From Astrothelium macrocarpum (lineage: Eukaryota; Ascomycota; Dothideomycetes; Trypetheliales; Trypetheliaceae): a stretch of DNA of 64,000 nucleotides. Shown here piece after piece: positions 1 through 11,700 of this stretch. The notes under the pieces were generated by a model, which did not search any database, was not told where the DNA came from, and saw only the letters and a program-made list of their open reading frames with translations. Location of the stretch: NCBI GenBank assembly GCA_021030915.1, contig JAGEMR010000020.1:310001-374000 (forward strand). Direction: 5' to 3'. The translations under genes and the position numbers were made by a program. The number at the start of each line of letters is the position of its first letter. Within the stretch, counting starts at the first letter, position 1.

Positions 1-3000
1 CGAAGCCTAATTCTATGTAGTGCTCTGAGCTTTGACTAAGTTTCGTGCTGCGGAAGATATCCTTCAAGCAATTTAAAGCATGAACTTGAGAGAGTCCGCC
101 CTCATTAGCATGGTGTTCTTTCGTGGCCCTCCTTGCTTCGATTTCGAGCTCTCGAATTGTTTCGGCAAAACGTATGGCTGAAGGGTCAGCACTCAAGATT
201 CCTACGATAAGAGAAGGAATTCCGGCGGACCGCCGCGTGATCACAGCGGCTTGATCGCGAATAGAAAATAGCGTTCGCTTAACATGTCAGCTTTCCCTTG
301 TAGGCCGAAGCAAAACATACTCGTACCTTGCACCAGACATCCAAATATCCTTGGATCACCGGATCCTTAGACCGATTACATCGAGCACAGCAAGCTGCAA
401 ATGCTTGAGCAACAGTAGAAAAAGCACCTCTGTGCCTCAAATTAACAAGTTGTTCGAAGCATAAGTCCCCCAACTTGAGCATATTCTCTTGGATCTCTGA
501 GTAAAGCACGCCTTCTGAGCCAAACGAACTTCTATCGACGAGTGCTTGTAGTAGAAGACTACAGTTTATGAGCAAAGTGCTGTTCGAGACCATAGTGATT
601 GGACACACCTTGATTCCTTCAAAGCTCTCCAGCAGAAGCTCAAAACACTCTTAGTGTCCAAGTCTGCCTCGTCCATGTCCGCCGGCATGTGTCCCTCGGG
701 AGCATCATCGCAGAGAACATGGCGGACGCAACTCCACACATCATCAAGGATAGCAACGATGCGGTGAACAAGTTGTGGAGTCATTAGCTCTTGCAGTGTT
801 TGTAGATCATCACAAGTATGATGGCTGATTGGAGTCTGATCTATGATATATCTGTATGATATGAGCAGTTGCAAAAAATGTGTAAGGTCTCATCTACCTA
901 AGACTGGCAAGAGTGCCATGCATTGGATACGCGTCGACAGCATTCGCGAGGTTAGAATGGGCGGCTCTGAGGCCTTCCTGTAGCAAATTTACCAGTCCTT
1001 CCAGAACTTGCGTGCTTCCAACGATGCCTGTCTGGGCACTGTCGGGAGAATTCGCAGCTCCCGGCGTGGTAGATGCATCAGGATGATTAATGACCAATGC
1101 ATAACTTCGAGCTACACCATCCGCATGATCTGCACGACCACTTTTTAACATCAGACTTTGAGCTTGGGCCACAAATTGCTTTAGATCTGTCAGTTTAAGA
1201 CACTGCTCTTGCTCACGAAGATTAATTACAGCGAGCCACAGAATCGCAGCTGATGAAGATCTGATATCATCATAAGGATCCATCAGTAGATTAAGCAATA
1301 GCTCCACTGTGCTTCTGTCTATCAATCTCATCTCAAATGGCCATTTGTTCTGCATTTGAGCTTGTTTCGTCAAATCTCTTGGTCGAATCGAGGGATCTAA
1401 ACCCGACCTGAGAAGGATGAGAAGAGCTTTGAGAGAACTAATTCGCCTTTGATATGGTGCTGTTGGTCTCAATTCCTCGATAAGGAATTTTCGGTACCAT
1501 CGAATAAACTCAACATGTGTCTCTAGAACACGGCGTCCTCTGTCTGCTGCATCAGTGTATCTCGGGCGATTTTGATCTGATCGAAAGTTTTGAGGAAGCT
1601 GCGAAACACAATTTCGCTTTAGCGCTGAGGTTGCTGCTCGAAGGCGATCGAACAATTTTTGGGTTAGACTCAGCACGTGGCTTCGTAAGTTGGTGTCAGG
1701 ATCGACATGAAAGTTGGGTATCTCATTGCAAAGGCACTTGAGGGTCCCTGCCGTGAATGTTCGGGTGATTGAAGGCGATGAAACAAGGAGAGATAAACCA
1801 GCGAGTCTCTTTGAGGGTGAGACGTCTGACATGAGTCTTCCAAAGCAGCTATCGGATACAAGAATACATCCATTTTGTATCTCAATATCAGAAGACAGTC
1901 GGCTGTCAGTTTCTTGTATCAGACCAATTTCCTTTGCTGTCAAGAGAGCGGCAAAGAGAAGAGAAACTTCTCGTTCATCCTGGAGTCCAGAAGAATTGTA
2001 TTGATTCTGGGCCGGCCAAGCAAGTTGCGGCACGTTGTCAAGACCAAGATGAAACCTGATCTGTAGGAAGTTGAGAAAGGCGATTACGTCTTCTGGATCA
2101 TGTTTGAAAAAAGTTGGAAAGACGTGATTTTGAAGTGGTAGAATGGCATCAAGGTTGCGACGGACCACGGCACTTACTGGTCGCGCCCAAATAGGAATCT
2201 TGATTCTAGTAGCATTGGATGATCGCTTGGCTTTGGAAGTCCTTTTAAAGATGGTACAAGCCAGATGAGCAGCCGCCGAAGCTTTATCGGCATCGGAGAG
2301 CCACTGCAAGCAGGCAAAGATAATCATCTCAGCAGTACGAACTTCGTCTTGAGTTTCCGAAAGTTGAGTAGTGGGTATCGCCCAATCCTGGAAGGAACGT
2401 AGGAAAAATGTTGGAGAAACGATGTCTTTCGAGAGAAACAGCTCAAGCGTCTGTAACGCAGGCTTAGCATGGAGCGCATTTCTTTCTTTGAATGTGATTT
2501 TGAATAGGCTGAGGAGTGCTTCAGCAACCAGCGTTTCCCGTTGAGCGTCAGGGACACTTCTGAGGGAGTTGACAAGAGTATTGAGAAATTTTCTCATCGA
2601 CTTGCCCTTTGCGGCTTGAGACCACGGCAAAAAGACATCAAAGATCAATCTCAGAACATATTCAGTATGGGCAAGGGAACGGATAGGCAAGTATTCCGAG
2701 GCCTGGCATTTTTCAATCAGCGCGCACAGGGCATTCGTGGCTGCAGCTCGATGGCTTGATGAAATTCCTATTAATTGGGCCGTAGCCAAAACCCTTTGCA
2801 TTTGCAATGATATGAACCTAGATATTGATTAGCATCGGCTCTATCCAGAAGCTTGCACGTGTCTGCCAGTAAAACATGGGTGGAGTAGCTGATTGAGGCC
2901 ACCTTCTGAAATGTAATCTCTTACCTTTGCTACATGCTTCTTCCCTACATCGCCAAAGACATGAACGATGGAAAGTTGCAAGAATCGAGCCGGTGCTTTA

Positions 3001-3270
3001 CGGCGTTGAGATCGGCTTGCTTGACCAAATCGATATTGTAGCATCTTGCACTGGCAAAGAAGGTCTCAAGTTTATAAGATCTGGGCTCATGTGCCAGACG
3101 ATGCAATGAGAGAACAGAATACTGCATGAGACGGCTGGGCCTTACATTGTCATTTGGTCAACGTCACCCGATTCTGCGGCTTTGGTAAACGTGCGGTGTG
3201 AATTTTTGTTCAGCGCCGATAACTCTTCCTCCGTCAAAGGGTTCGTGAAGGAGTCGAGACTGTTCGCCAT
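1..3270 (-). CDS. TRM732: THADA/Trm732-like protein (DUF2428), 3' end beyond window
   Basis: Large HEAT-repeat-type protein of the THADA/Trm732 family. In yeast, Trm732 partners the methyltransferase Trm7 for 2'-O-methylation of tRNA position 32. The inferred exons are 3146-3270, 2949-3050, 898-2817, 609-851, 327-558 and 277 down to the window edge. They give one continuous frame starting MANSLDSFTNPLTEEE. The DUF2428 hallmarks are visible: DTKSVLSFCWRALKESS followed by LLLQ across an intron, then ITRRSAGIPSLIVGIL and VHALNCLKDIF in the last exon. Introns are 46-131 nt; the one at 278-326 uses a TTAAG acceptor. The C-terminal part lies outside the window. It diverges from TIM23 with 319 bp between starts. 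The family call is firm; the exact N-terminal exons are inferred from splice phase. Confidence 0.88.
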
Positions 3271-3589
3271 TGCTAGAAATCCAAAACGTTGAGCGCATAG
3301 CGCGATGCTGGATTCACAAGTGCTTAAGATTTCTTTTCGACCTCATCTACTATGCAGGGGCGAGATGGGAGTGCTTGAAGGTGTGCGAAGGAAGGTACTT
3401 GAGTACTGAGTACCTAGATAAGCGGAACTATGCCGCTTCAGGAGAAACTAGCGGAGCTGCGGCGAAAAAAGTCCCTTTTCAACGTCAGGTCGACTTTGCA
3501 CCAATCCCATCATTATCGACCAGTGATTGCAAGCGGTTTTTGTCTCTTCCAACGGAAACTTATTAACGGCTACCCATCCAGAGCTTGCC
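3271..3589. promoter_or_regulatory. Divergent promoter region, Trm732-like / TIM23
   Basis: This 319-bp spacer must hold both promoters. It contains a near-palindrome at 3394-3414 (GGTACTTGAGTACTGAGTACC read in two halves around a central AGTACT). Related GTACT/AGTACC motifs occur in other intergenic regions of the window. No TATA box is obvious. Confidence 0.5.
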
Positions 3590-4324
3590 ATGACTATCTG
3601 GGACTCCTTGACTGGTCGCAAGTCAAGCCAGACCAACCCGTCTTCCCCTTCTCCCACAGCAACCATTCAGGATCCGTCCAATACCTTTCAGCCACAGAGT
3701 TTTGATCCTACCACCGCGCAGGATGTTTCGTCTTTCTTGAGCGGTCCAAATACGTTCGATCCCTCTCAACTGCACCCTCTTGCCGGTCTCAATCAAGATA
3801 CGCTTGATTACCTATCGCTTGAAGAATCCGCCCTTTCAGATCTTCCAGGTTCAAGATCCGCACTTCCTTCACGTGGTTGGTCCGATGATCTATGCTACGG
3901 AACCGGTGTGACATATCTCAGTGCCTTGACTATAGGAGGCACATGGGGCTTGGTGGAAGGTCTGAACAAAACACCCGCATCGGCCCCGCCAAAGTTAAGG
4001 TTGAACTCTGCGTTGAACGCGATTACGAGGAGAGGACCGTTTCTAGGAAATTCGGCTGGCGTCATTGCGTTAGTCTACAACGGCATCAACTCGACAATAG
4101 GATATTACCGGGGTAAACATGACGCGACGAACAGCATAGTGGCTGGGGGGCTCAGTGGTATGTTGTTCAAAAGCACGCGCGGCTTTAGACCCATGATGAT
4201 ATCTGGAGGCCTGGTTGCGACAGTTGCAGGGGCTTGGGCGGTTCGTCAAAACCCAATCCGAATTTGGCTAGAGGGTCTGCTGATTCTAAATCTTCGCCAG
4301 GTAACACGAAAGGTTTTGTTCTAG
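3590..4324 (+). CDS. TIM23: Mitochondrial inner-membrane translocase subunit Tim23
   Basis: Channel-forming subunit of the presequence translocase (TIM23 complex), which imports matrix and inner-membrane proteins. I start at MTIWDSLTG (3590), the usual fungal Tim23 beginning; the frame stays open further upstream. A soluble N-terminal half, polar and Pro/Ser-rich, is followed by the Tim17/Tim22/Tim23 membrane domain (GTGVTYLSALTIGGTWG, NSAGVIALVYNGINSTIGYYRG, IVAGGLSGMLFKSTRGFRPM). Two exons, 3590-4240 and 4301-4324, give 224 aa, close to the yeast 222 aa. Splicing restores the family ending GAWAVTRKVLF. The 60-nt intron is a multiple of three and has no stop, so the unspliced frame also reads through with 20 extra residues. 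Confidence 0.95.
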   Translation: MTIWDSLTGRKSSQTNPSSPSPTATIQDPSNTFQPQSFDPTTAQDVSSFLSGPNTFDPSQLHPLAGLNQDTLDYLSLEESALSDLPGSRSALPSRGWSDDLCYGTGVTYLSALTIGGTWGLVEGLNKTPASAPPKLRLNSALNAITRRGPFLGNSAGVIALVYNGINSTIGYYRGKHDATNSIVAGGLSGMLFKSTRGFRPMMISGGLVATVAGAWAVRQNPIRIWLEGLLILNLRQVTRKVLF

Positions 4325-4875
4325 TGAGGACCACTGCGATTCCACTATCACATTCTATCCCCAATAGGAGATCGCTTAGGGCTAATATGGTTAGACTTTG
4401 GTCAGCGCTGCGTAAACGGTCGGGCATTTGTTGTATTAGATTTCAATCTGGCATAGGGTGGAGTTTTTCTGCATGATACTCCCCTCCCACATTCTAGGCG
4501 AGAAGTCGTGAAACGACTGCCATCGTTTGTTAGAATTAGCGATCCTCCAGTTCAAATAAGCCCTGATGGCTGCTCAAACGCACTGATTAGGTCTCTTCGT
4601 GCAAGTTTTAAAGGAGGAAAAGTGAAATCAGATATGAGTGACATGCGACCCATGGTACAGCGAAGCTCACATTCTGTGTCGGCCCCATCACAATCCAATG
4701 GTTCTTTCTTTCCCGTCACTGTGAGCTTCAGCACCACCTTCCTTCTACCCCGGCTCACAGCGAAACACGCTTTTACCTCCTCTGATAATTTAGCAACTCT
4801 CCGTTGACCCAGGAGCTTAATATCTCAGCAAATATACCTGGTCTTATCGTTGTTAGTGCTTATTGTTTCGATACA
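4325..4875. other. Intergenic, no gene supported
   Basis: Contains short open frames on both strands (for example 4508-4807 plus, 4552-4758 minus) that match no family I know and have no convincing context. It probably holds the TIM23 3' UTR and the promoter of the next gene. Confidence 0.4.
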
Positions 4876-5970
4876 ATGCCCCAGTCTTCCGATTTCACAT
4901 GGGAACGGGTTGACGAAAAATTGCTGGAAGCATCTCATCTCGATGGTGGAGCCCTACACTTCCTCTCAACTTATGGATGTATTTTCCACGCATTTCGTAT
5001 GTTCTGCCTGGATACCATAGAAGGCAATCCAAATCGGAAAACAATCTTCTGCCGGCCGGGAATGGCATTCAACATTTATTGTGAACCAGAGCAATCTGGA
5101 CGAACCTATCAGCACATCTACCAACGCTGGTGTGAAGCGAACACTGCCTCAGGAGAGCCGTACGATAAGCTTCGAGAGAAATTCCATAGTGTACTTACCG
5201 TCAGGACTGACGAAGGTGTTATACTCAATCCAAGATTCGTTGGAGCTTGTCAATTAGCTGCTTCAATCATCTCGACAGGTGCTCGGCAGCATGGCAACGA
5301 AGACGGTCAGGTGGATATGGAAGGTCTCAAAAAGAAGGCTGATTCTGCTTTTGCGCAGTGGTACATCGATTCTGGACGAGCTATCAATCTTGAATGCAAC
5401 ATCAACAAGTTCAGAATCGTCGACCTTTCTTATCGTAGTGGAGAACTTTGGATGGGTGCTCAACCCCAGACTAAGCCGAAGTATTTTGACAATGGCGTTG
5501 TCAGGAGCATTGAGCATGTTAGAGATGAACAAGATCACTCACAACGAGGCCAGAAGTGGGTCGATGCTGGGCAGCTGGTCCCTAACAACTTGTCTTTGAC
5601 GGCGCACCCCGCAGCGTATTCCACCGTCCTCGAAAACACCTCCGTTTCACAGCATATGGCCCCGGTCACATTCAAAGGGATTCCTTTCTGTTTCGCGGAA
5701 TATGCGCGAGCAATGGATCAAATGCAAAGCTTACCCGTCCACTATTTTACGTCAAAAAATTGGACCTTGTCCTCACAGCCATTGACTGTGCTTCAGCCGC
5801 AAATCAGTTTGGATGACAAGATGACTGCACTGGCAGAGGCCCGGCGCGTCAATGGACTGTCTGCAATGGCCCCTTGTGCTCCTGAAACGACGACCATGCG
5901 AATCCCGGCTCATAGGGACACGGAAATGTCATCATCATGTACGTCACCCTCAAACGAAAAAAACAGTTGA
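4876..5970 (+). CDS. Hypothetical protein, no recognised domain
   Basis: A single open frame of 364 codons from the first ATG (MPQSSDFTWERVDEK); the frame extends upstream without an ATG, so a 5' exon is possible. I recognise no domain. The protein looks soluble: mixed charged composition, scattered cysteines, no signal peptide or membrane segment, and a Ser/Thr-rich end (SSSCTSPSNEKNS). Codon use and length favour a real gene. It is the first of three unassigned plus-strand genes between the conserved TIM23 and MET2, so it may be lineage-specific. No function is proposed. Confidence 0.55.
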   Translation: MPQSSDFTWERVDEKLLEASHLDGGALHFLSTYGCIFHAFRMFCLDTIEGNPNRKTIFCRPGMAFNIYCEPEQSGRTYQHIYQRWCEANTASGEPYDKLREKFHSVLTVRTDEGVILNPRFVGACQLAASIISTGARQHGNEDGQVDMEGLKKKADSAFAQWYIDSGRAINLECNINKFRIVDLSYRSGELWMGAQPQTKPKYFDNGVVRSIEHVRDEQDHSQRGQKWVDAGQLVPNNLSLTAHPAAYSTVLENTSVSQHMAPVTFKGIPFCFAEYARAMDQMQSLPVHYFTSKNWTLSSQPLTVLQPQISLDDKMTALAEARRVNGLSAMAPCAPETTTMRIPAHRDTEMSSSCTSPSNEKNS

Positions 5971-6820
5971 AAGAAGACCCTAATATTCTAGAAGCGTGAC
6001 TTCCAATCTTTTGAACCAAGTCCGGTCGAACCTGCGAGGCGGGGTTATTGTTCGTTGTCTAAATCACTAAGCAGTTCGCCGAAAGGCCCTAACGCGTCTG
6101 ATGTCGGTCTCAACAACTTTCGAGATTGCTCCAAATCATCAAAATGCTACATAGATTCATTCAATAACCCAATGAAAATATTTGCTCTCAACCGTACTTG
6201 CACATTCTTACCAAAAGTGACTGATGGAAGAATTTGGCAACTGCACATGAAGACGTCAGATACTTCAGACACTCGTGGTAGCCGACCTTCTCTTTCAAGG
6301 TATGTGGTTCATCTGACGGATAGCTCTCTCCGATGATTGCAGCTTCTGATAGCTTTAAATGGTCTCTTTCCAGTCGATAAACAGGCTGGACGGGGATAGT
6401 TAAACTCTGCAATGACTGCCGTTATTGAGGTAAATAAATGCTAAAGCAGGAGGAGTATCGAAGAGTGTGATTATGGGATATTGTTGATCTTGAGCTGAAA
6501 CGAAGCAACTTCCGAGCGCTCGGATAGTTTTATGTAGGTATAGAGTATCACCATGTGTGTGCTCCAAACAAAGAGTGTGGCGCATTATTTGAACATGATA
6601 CCTTCTCACACTTTACGTAGGGCTCATTCTAATCCGGAATGGAAATCGTGCTTCGTAGCTATACGTTTTGTGTCCAACGCGCTTTCTCATCACGCAAACT
6701 ACTTCACGCAACCTTTGAACCTAGTCTCCTCGAAATTGTTTTTGTAAGATATTGCTGTTGGCGGTACTGTTTCCGACGACAACCTGCGATTCCGCGCTCA
6801 GTGTACAGTTGCCAACACTT
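5971..6820. other. Intergenic, nothing recognised
   Basis: About 850 bp with only short unsupported frames. No tRNA, repeat or domain-bearing fragment was seen. It presumably carries the 3' UTR of the gene to the left and the promoter of the gene to the right. Confidence 0.4.
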
Positions 6821-7889
6821 ATGACGCGGCACCTCTGGACCGGCAAAGACGATGTCATTTCTGCCATCGAATATGGGCTCCACACAGAAGGGTTGCTTCC
6901 CGTACCGGACACACTAAACGGCGATGACGACCTCATCAAGCAACTCTACTTGAAAGACCCCGCCATCTACAGTGACACTCCGTTCCACGAACCAGAGCAA
7001 TGCAGTAACCCACAAGCAGCTCTGGATACCGTCGACCGTACGATATGGGAAGCTTGGCTTCGAGAAAGACCTGTTCTTCAAAGCGATGTTGAAGATAGTA
7101 TCGAAAAGAGCCTCGAGACCAGAGGACTGTTAGCAGAGGCCAAGAGTCTGTCACTTGGCACAAAACTTGAATCCTTGTTTGAGAAAAGTCACCAGGACTT
7201 CCTTCGGGGTAGGGCAGACGAGCGCTCATTTCACATCATCACCATAGCTCAGTTGACTGATAGTGGAGTTCCGGCGGAGCTTCGTCAACAGTATATATCT
7301 TACAATACAGAGTGGCCTGACTTCCTGCAAGCCCTTCAAAGGGTAACGGTTACGTATAATTTCGACACATGCAGTTACAACAAGGGGTACTCGATCAGGG
7401 ATGGCTCATGGCGGTACCAAATCGTTTGGAATAATACAATGTCTGGTAACAGCAACAGCGGAGACAAATCCTGGGAGAAGCTCTCGAACGAGGTGGAATA
7501 TCACGATATGACCAAGAAAATCCTACACGAGAAACGCAATGCAACTGTCGCTGTTCTTCTCGTTCATGTAAGTCGCCTTCATCTTGCTGTCCTTTCCATT
7601 CTCGTGATTTTGACTCAGCTGGCTGGGCTAATCTCCTTGAGTCTAGGAACAAACTCTTGACTGTGCTCGAGAATTGATCAAGAGTTACTTTGACTTTTGG
7701 GATGGAGTCAATTCCAAGGCTGAGGAAACTATTGATGAAGATCAAGAACCTTACTTCGACCCAGTTTCAGGAAACAGTCAGAATCACGTACTTGCGGTAT
7801 TGGCAGAACAGACCACTAAAATAGCAAGGAAAGAGAAGGAAATTGAAGGAGAGGCGGGTGAGGAGTATGATTGTACAGGCCAAGATTAA
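6821..7889 (+). CDS. Hypothetical protein, two exons
   Basis: Model of 329 aa from exons 6821-7567 and 7647-7889. It starts MTRHLWTGKDD and ends CTGQD. The 79-nt intron has a GTAAGT donor, a GGGCTAAT branch-like site and a TCTAG acceptor, and splicing keeps the frame (VLLVH joined to EQTLDCARELI). The protein is acidic and mostly helical-looking, with no signal peptide or membrane segment and a charged C-terminal helix (KIARKEKEIEGEAGEE). No family is recognised. The frame is open for 23 codons upstream of this ATG but lacks another ATG. The clean intron supports a real gene. Confidence 0.6.
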
Positions 7890-8743
7890 ACTATATTCGA
7901 TCAGAGTGTATGTCATTAGCCTAATTTTGAGGAGGAGAAGGTGTAGTAGGAGGACGCCGACAACGAGAGGGTAGGCGAGGAGAGGGTAGACAAGGAGAGA
8001 GCTGCCCATAAGGCAATCGAAAGGCGCAACAATCTGAATCTACGACAGCAATCGCAGTATCGGTTGTGGTATTATGAGAGAAGTTGGGACACACAACAAT
8101 AAATGGATCAAGACGGAAGACAGTAAGATCAGGCAGAGTATCTAAACTAAGAAGAGCTTTGCAACAACAGTCGATGCAATGAAGATAACTCAGGATGGCT
8201 ATATTGATAATCTGTACACTTTCAGTACCTCTGTTCTGCTCTTGTTCTAATTTCATTTGAGAACACTCACCCATCAAACTGAGCATTTGTGACGAGATCT
8301 CAGCATGCTTGACATTGCCTTCTCATACTTGACAAATGAGATGGAATGAAAAGTCTTAAATGTGGTCTCATTCTCAATATCCCATCTACCACATAAAATC
8401 TCCAGAAAGAAAAGGCTTAGTCTGAAGACAGTACTTCTCGCTCAACACTTAGACAATCTCTCAAACAAAAATTGCTGTGAGAAAAGCCCCACTTTTTCAC
8501 ACCACGACTTCTTTTAGACAGAGACCACTTTTTTTTCATTACTCATATACGCTACATCACACTCTCGACTGTGAATTCCCTTTCGAACATTCCATACCCA
8601 GCTGACTAGCAAATCCACTATCTTGGGACCGTTTTGGAAACAGATATCTTAGTCAGGTGGGCATGCAGTGACATCTTGAAGTGCCTGTGAGTCTATGTAA
8701 AGATCAACTTGTCTGCCATTCTTCAGAATCAAGCCTATTTGAA
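7890..8743. other. Intergenic with one doubtful minus-strand frame
   Basis: Apart from the doubtful reading frame at 7921-8286 (listed separately), nothing is recognised. The right part, 8290-8680, is AT-richer and likely holds the promoter of the large gene that follows. Confidence 0.35.
7921..8286 (-). CDS. Doubtful Cys-rich small ORF or gene remnant
   Basis: A 121-codon frame with a true ATG. Its middle (IAILSYLHCIDCCCKALLSL) is an amphipathic, Cys-rich helix loosely like the C-terminal regions of some fungal zinc-cluster regulators. It ends in a Pro/Ser/Arg-rich tail encoded by an imprecise CT-rich repeat. No upstream DNA-binding exon is visible on this strand. It may be a small lineage-specific gene, a remnant, or chance. 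Low confidence. Confidence 0.22.
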   Translation of the reverse strand: MLSLMGECSQMKLEQEQNRGTESVQIINIAILSYLHCIDCCCKALLSLDTLPDLTVFRLDPFIVVCPNFSHNTTTDTAIAVVDSDCCAFRLPYGQLSPCLPSPRLPSRCRRPPTTPSPPQN

Positions 8744-11700
8744 ATGGGAGCTCCAAGCGGATGTTGGGCCAACCAGCATGATGATCAATGGTTACTCGTG
8801 GAATATGCTAACAGAGGACGAAATCCTAAAATAGATCGAGTCAAACTAAACGCAAAAGAGATTCCACCAGCCCTTCGTAATCAAAAGAGAGATCGCTGGC
8901 TTGCCCTACAAAAGACTCTTCAGAAATCTGAATGCAAAAGACCAAGATCTGAGTTTTCAGTATCACTTCTGACTGATCATCGAGAAACGACACAGAGAGC
9001 CAGGCCTAATCACAGTCGCATTAACAAACCAAATCCTTCAACATCATACCATAAGAGTGTTAAACACGTAACATCTGGTAAATCCCTCAATCACCAACAA
9101 AATCACATTTCTTCCTGACAAGTCCCGTAGACACATCACATCTCTACGTCAACGAACCAATGATGTTAGCAGCTACGGATGATTCAAACTCTTTACCAAC
9201 TCCCAAGTCATCACCAATTTCGCAGCCACATGTGGAGGATCGCTTCGACAACACTGACTCAGGAGAAGATTTTTCAGATCCAGTTATCATGCACGACTCG
9301 ACCGTTGATCAATCCAAACAATCGCCAATTTTTCAAGGCCTTTCTGACAGGTGTTCAACTGACAGAGTCCAACACATTTGCACTGATCGCTCATCCGACG
9401 AGTCCCACACAGTAGCACCAGAAAATGCAAAAATCCAAGCCAGACTCAATTTACAATTGAAGGATGAATTTGCTTCGACAACCATCGTCCAGGCGGACTC
9501 TGGTAACGGCATAGGGTCATGCGTTGCAAATCCAATCGATCTCACACAGGGATCTGACGTTGAAGACGGTTCTGATGTTGATCTAGGCTTCTTTGAAGCC
9601 GGCAGAGACTTTTCACAAATCAAAGAACCAGAGGAAGAGCGAAACAAAAAGGCTGGGCGAAAGCGAAACGTGGATCAAAGGATACGAGACAGACTAGAGA
9701 ACAACATATTCAAGCAGCCCGCGAATCAGCAGAAGATCGAAGCAGAACCGCATACACAGAAGAGCGAGTTGGCGGATGAAAAGAGAAAACACCAAAAGCA
9801 GTCAGCCTTGCAAGCACATGATCCGAGTCTTGACTGGATTCAAGATGCACAAGAAGTTTGGCCTCTTCAATGTTCTGGTAAAGAGCCGACTAGCATACAC
9901 TCTGTTAGTGGACCTATGGGAAAGGCGAGGCAACATGAGCTAGTAGGAGATAATGCCACGCTGCTAACAAATCGAACTCATACGGAGGTACCTCATGGCG
10001 TTAGTACATACAGCGTGCTAAGGACATGTACAAAGGCAGATAGACAGGCTTCAACGATAGTTCAAGAAAAGGAGAGTGGTCCCGCAGGCCAACGCTTGAA
10101 CGGAAAGTTGGTAAAGGAAAGCTTCTCGCAGATTGACCATGCTTCGGACGAGGTAGACGGCGAAAATGGGGAGAATACTTGTCATTTGTGTGATAATGGT
10201 GAGAGCAAAGGACTAACGAGTAGGATACACAAAGGCTTGACCAGCCATGCTCTGGAGGATAGTGATGAGAGTGGGAGTTGGGAGAAAGAGATCCAGTTTC
10301 CAGTCATTGAAGGGGGAACGGACCGAAAGGAAACGGCGGGAATGCATGAAAGGGATAGTGAGTTGAGAGACATTGAAAAACAAACAAATGTCAATGGTAA
10401 AACGCTGTCAAGCATCTGTGATGCCAACAATGGAGCAATGGTCAATGATCATCCAGAAAAACTCGTGGAACCAGCTTCTACCAACTATCAAGAACTGATG
10501 TCGAATGGAACTCACAAGCATACGCTGGAAAACCATGGGAGGATAGAACCGCACCAACGCGTAGACGGACTAGGAAGTATCTCTTACTACCCGCATTTTC
10601 CCGGGCTCAAAACTTCCAATCGACATCTTTTTAAGGGCAAGGAAGCCAAGATACCTACCTCGAGGACCACACAGCCCAAGACCGTCCTTGGCGGTTCTGA
10701 AGTGGAGCCAAAAATTAATCAAATCACTGTTACGGGGTGGAAGATATGTCGAGACATCATTCCCAAAGAGTGCTTCTCAGCAGTCAGCCGTGCTAAAGAT
10801 ACTATTGAACGCATTAAGAGGGAAAATTTGTTCGTAGACCAGGATGAAGACCAAGACGAAAAGGATACGAAGGAAGATTTAAAGCAAACTGACAAAGCGA
10901 GTAATGACATGGAAGGTAAACCATTCGAACTGGGGGGAAATCTAGAAAGAGAAGACAGGGCGCCGCGACCATGTCTCAGGCCACAAAGACCAGCGCGAGA
11001 TGAGCAGAGCTTTCTTAGGGAAGCAGAAGACCTTGAGGAGAGAAGAATACTCAAGGCGCACCGAGAGAGGGAGGGGGCAGAACAGCAGAGAAGAGCAATA
11101 CAAAATACACATGCCAGTAGCTGGCGGCAGCACATAACGAGCCAAAGTGCGTCTCGGTTGGAAAGACAGTCTCGAGTAAACACTGACGGATCGTATATCG
11201 ATTACTCATCATTTGCACATGTTCGGACACCTCGCGGTGATGAAGCTGAACCCCAGGTCCAGCAAAAACGGGCTCAGATATTATTCCAGGGGCGAAAAGC
11301 TGGAATGACTTATTTGGAACTACAAAAAAGATGGTATCGGCTCACCGGTAGGATGATATCTCACCGTACACTGAGAGAATACTATGAGAGGCTTTGTAAC
11401 GCAGTCGAGGAGCCGACCCGATCCCAAAAACAGCTAAAGAGGAATATTGCCAGGGTTCTTGGTAGCGACGGACGTGGTAAGGGGCAGGCGGTCTTAACCC
11501 ATGGCCCGAATCCAATCAAGAAGGTTCGTTTCGATGAGAGACCTCGCATCAGGGAGTATAGTCGTGATGAGAGCGACGACGATATTGAAAGTCATGTACT
11601 TCGCGGCCCACCCATTCTGGAACCACGACTACCTCATCCATCGCCGCATATGAGTGGCGGAAAAGACATGGAACTAGTCGAAAAGCTGTACCGAGAGCGC

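Noticed and set aside
2841..3044. Alternative frame in the Trm732 N-terminal region
   Set aside because: It cannot be joined in phase to the exon ending at 2817; the other frame (2949-3050) fits both flanking exons.
4508..4807. Overlapping plus (99-codon) and minus (68-codon) frames between TIM23 and the next gene
   Set aside because: The minus frame (KVVLKLTVTGKKEPLDCDGA) looks slightly protein-like, but no partner exon, start or family could be supported.
10719..11183. 154-codon antisense frame in the large hypothetical gene
   Set aside because: Ser/Leu/Arg-rich complement of the coiled-coil region; typical shadow.
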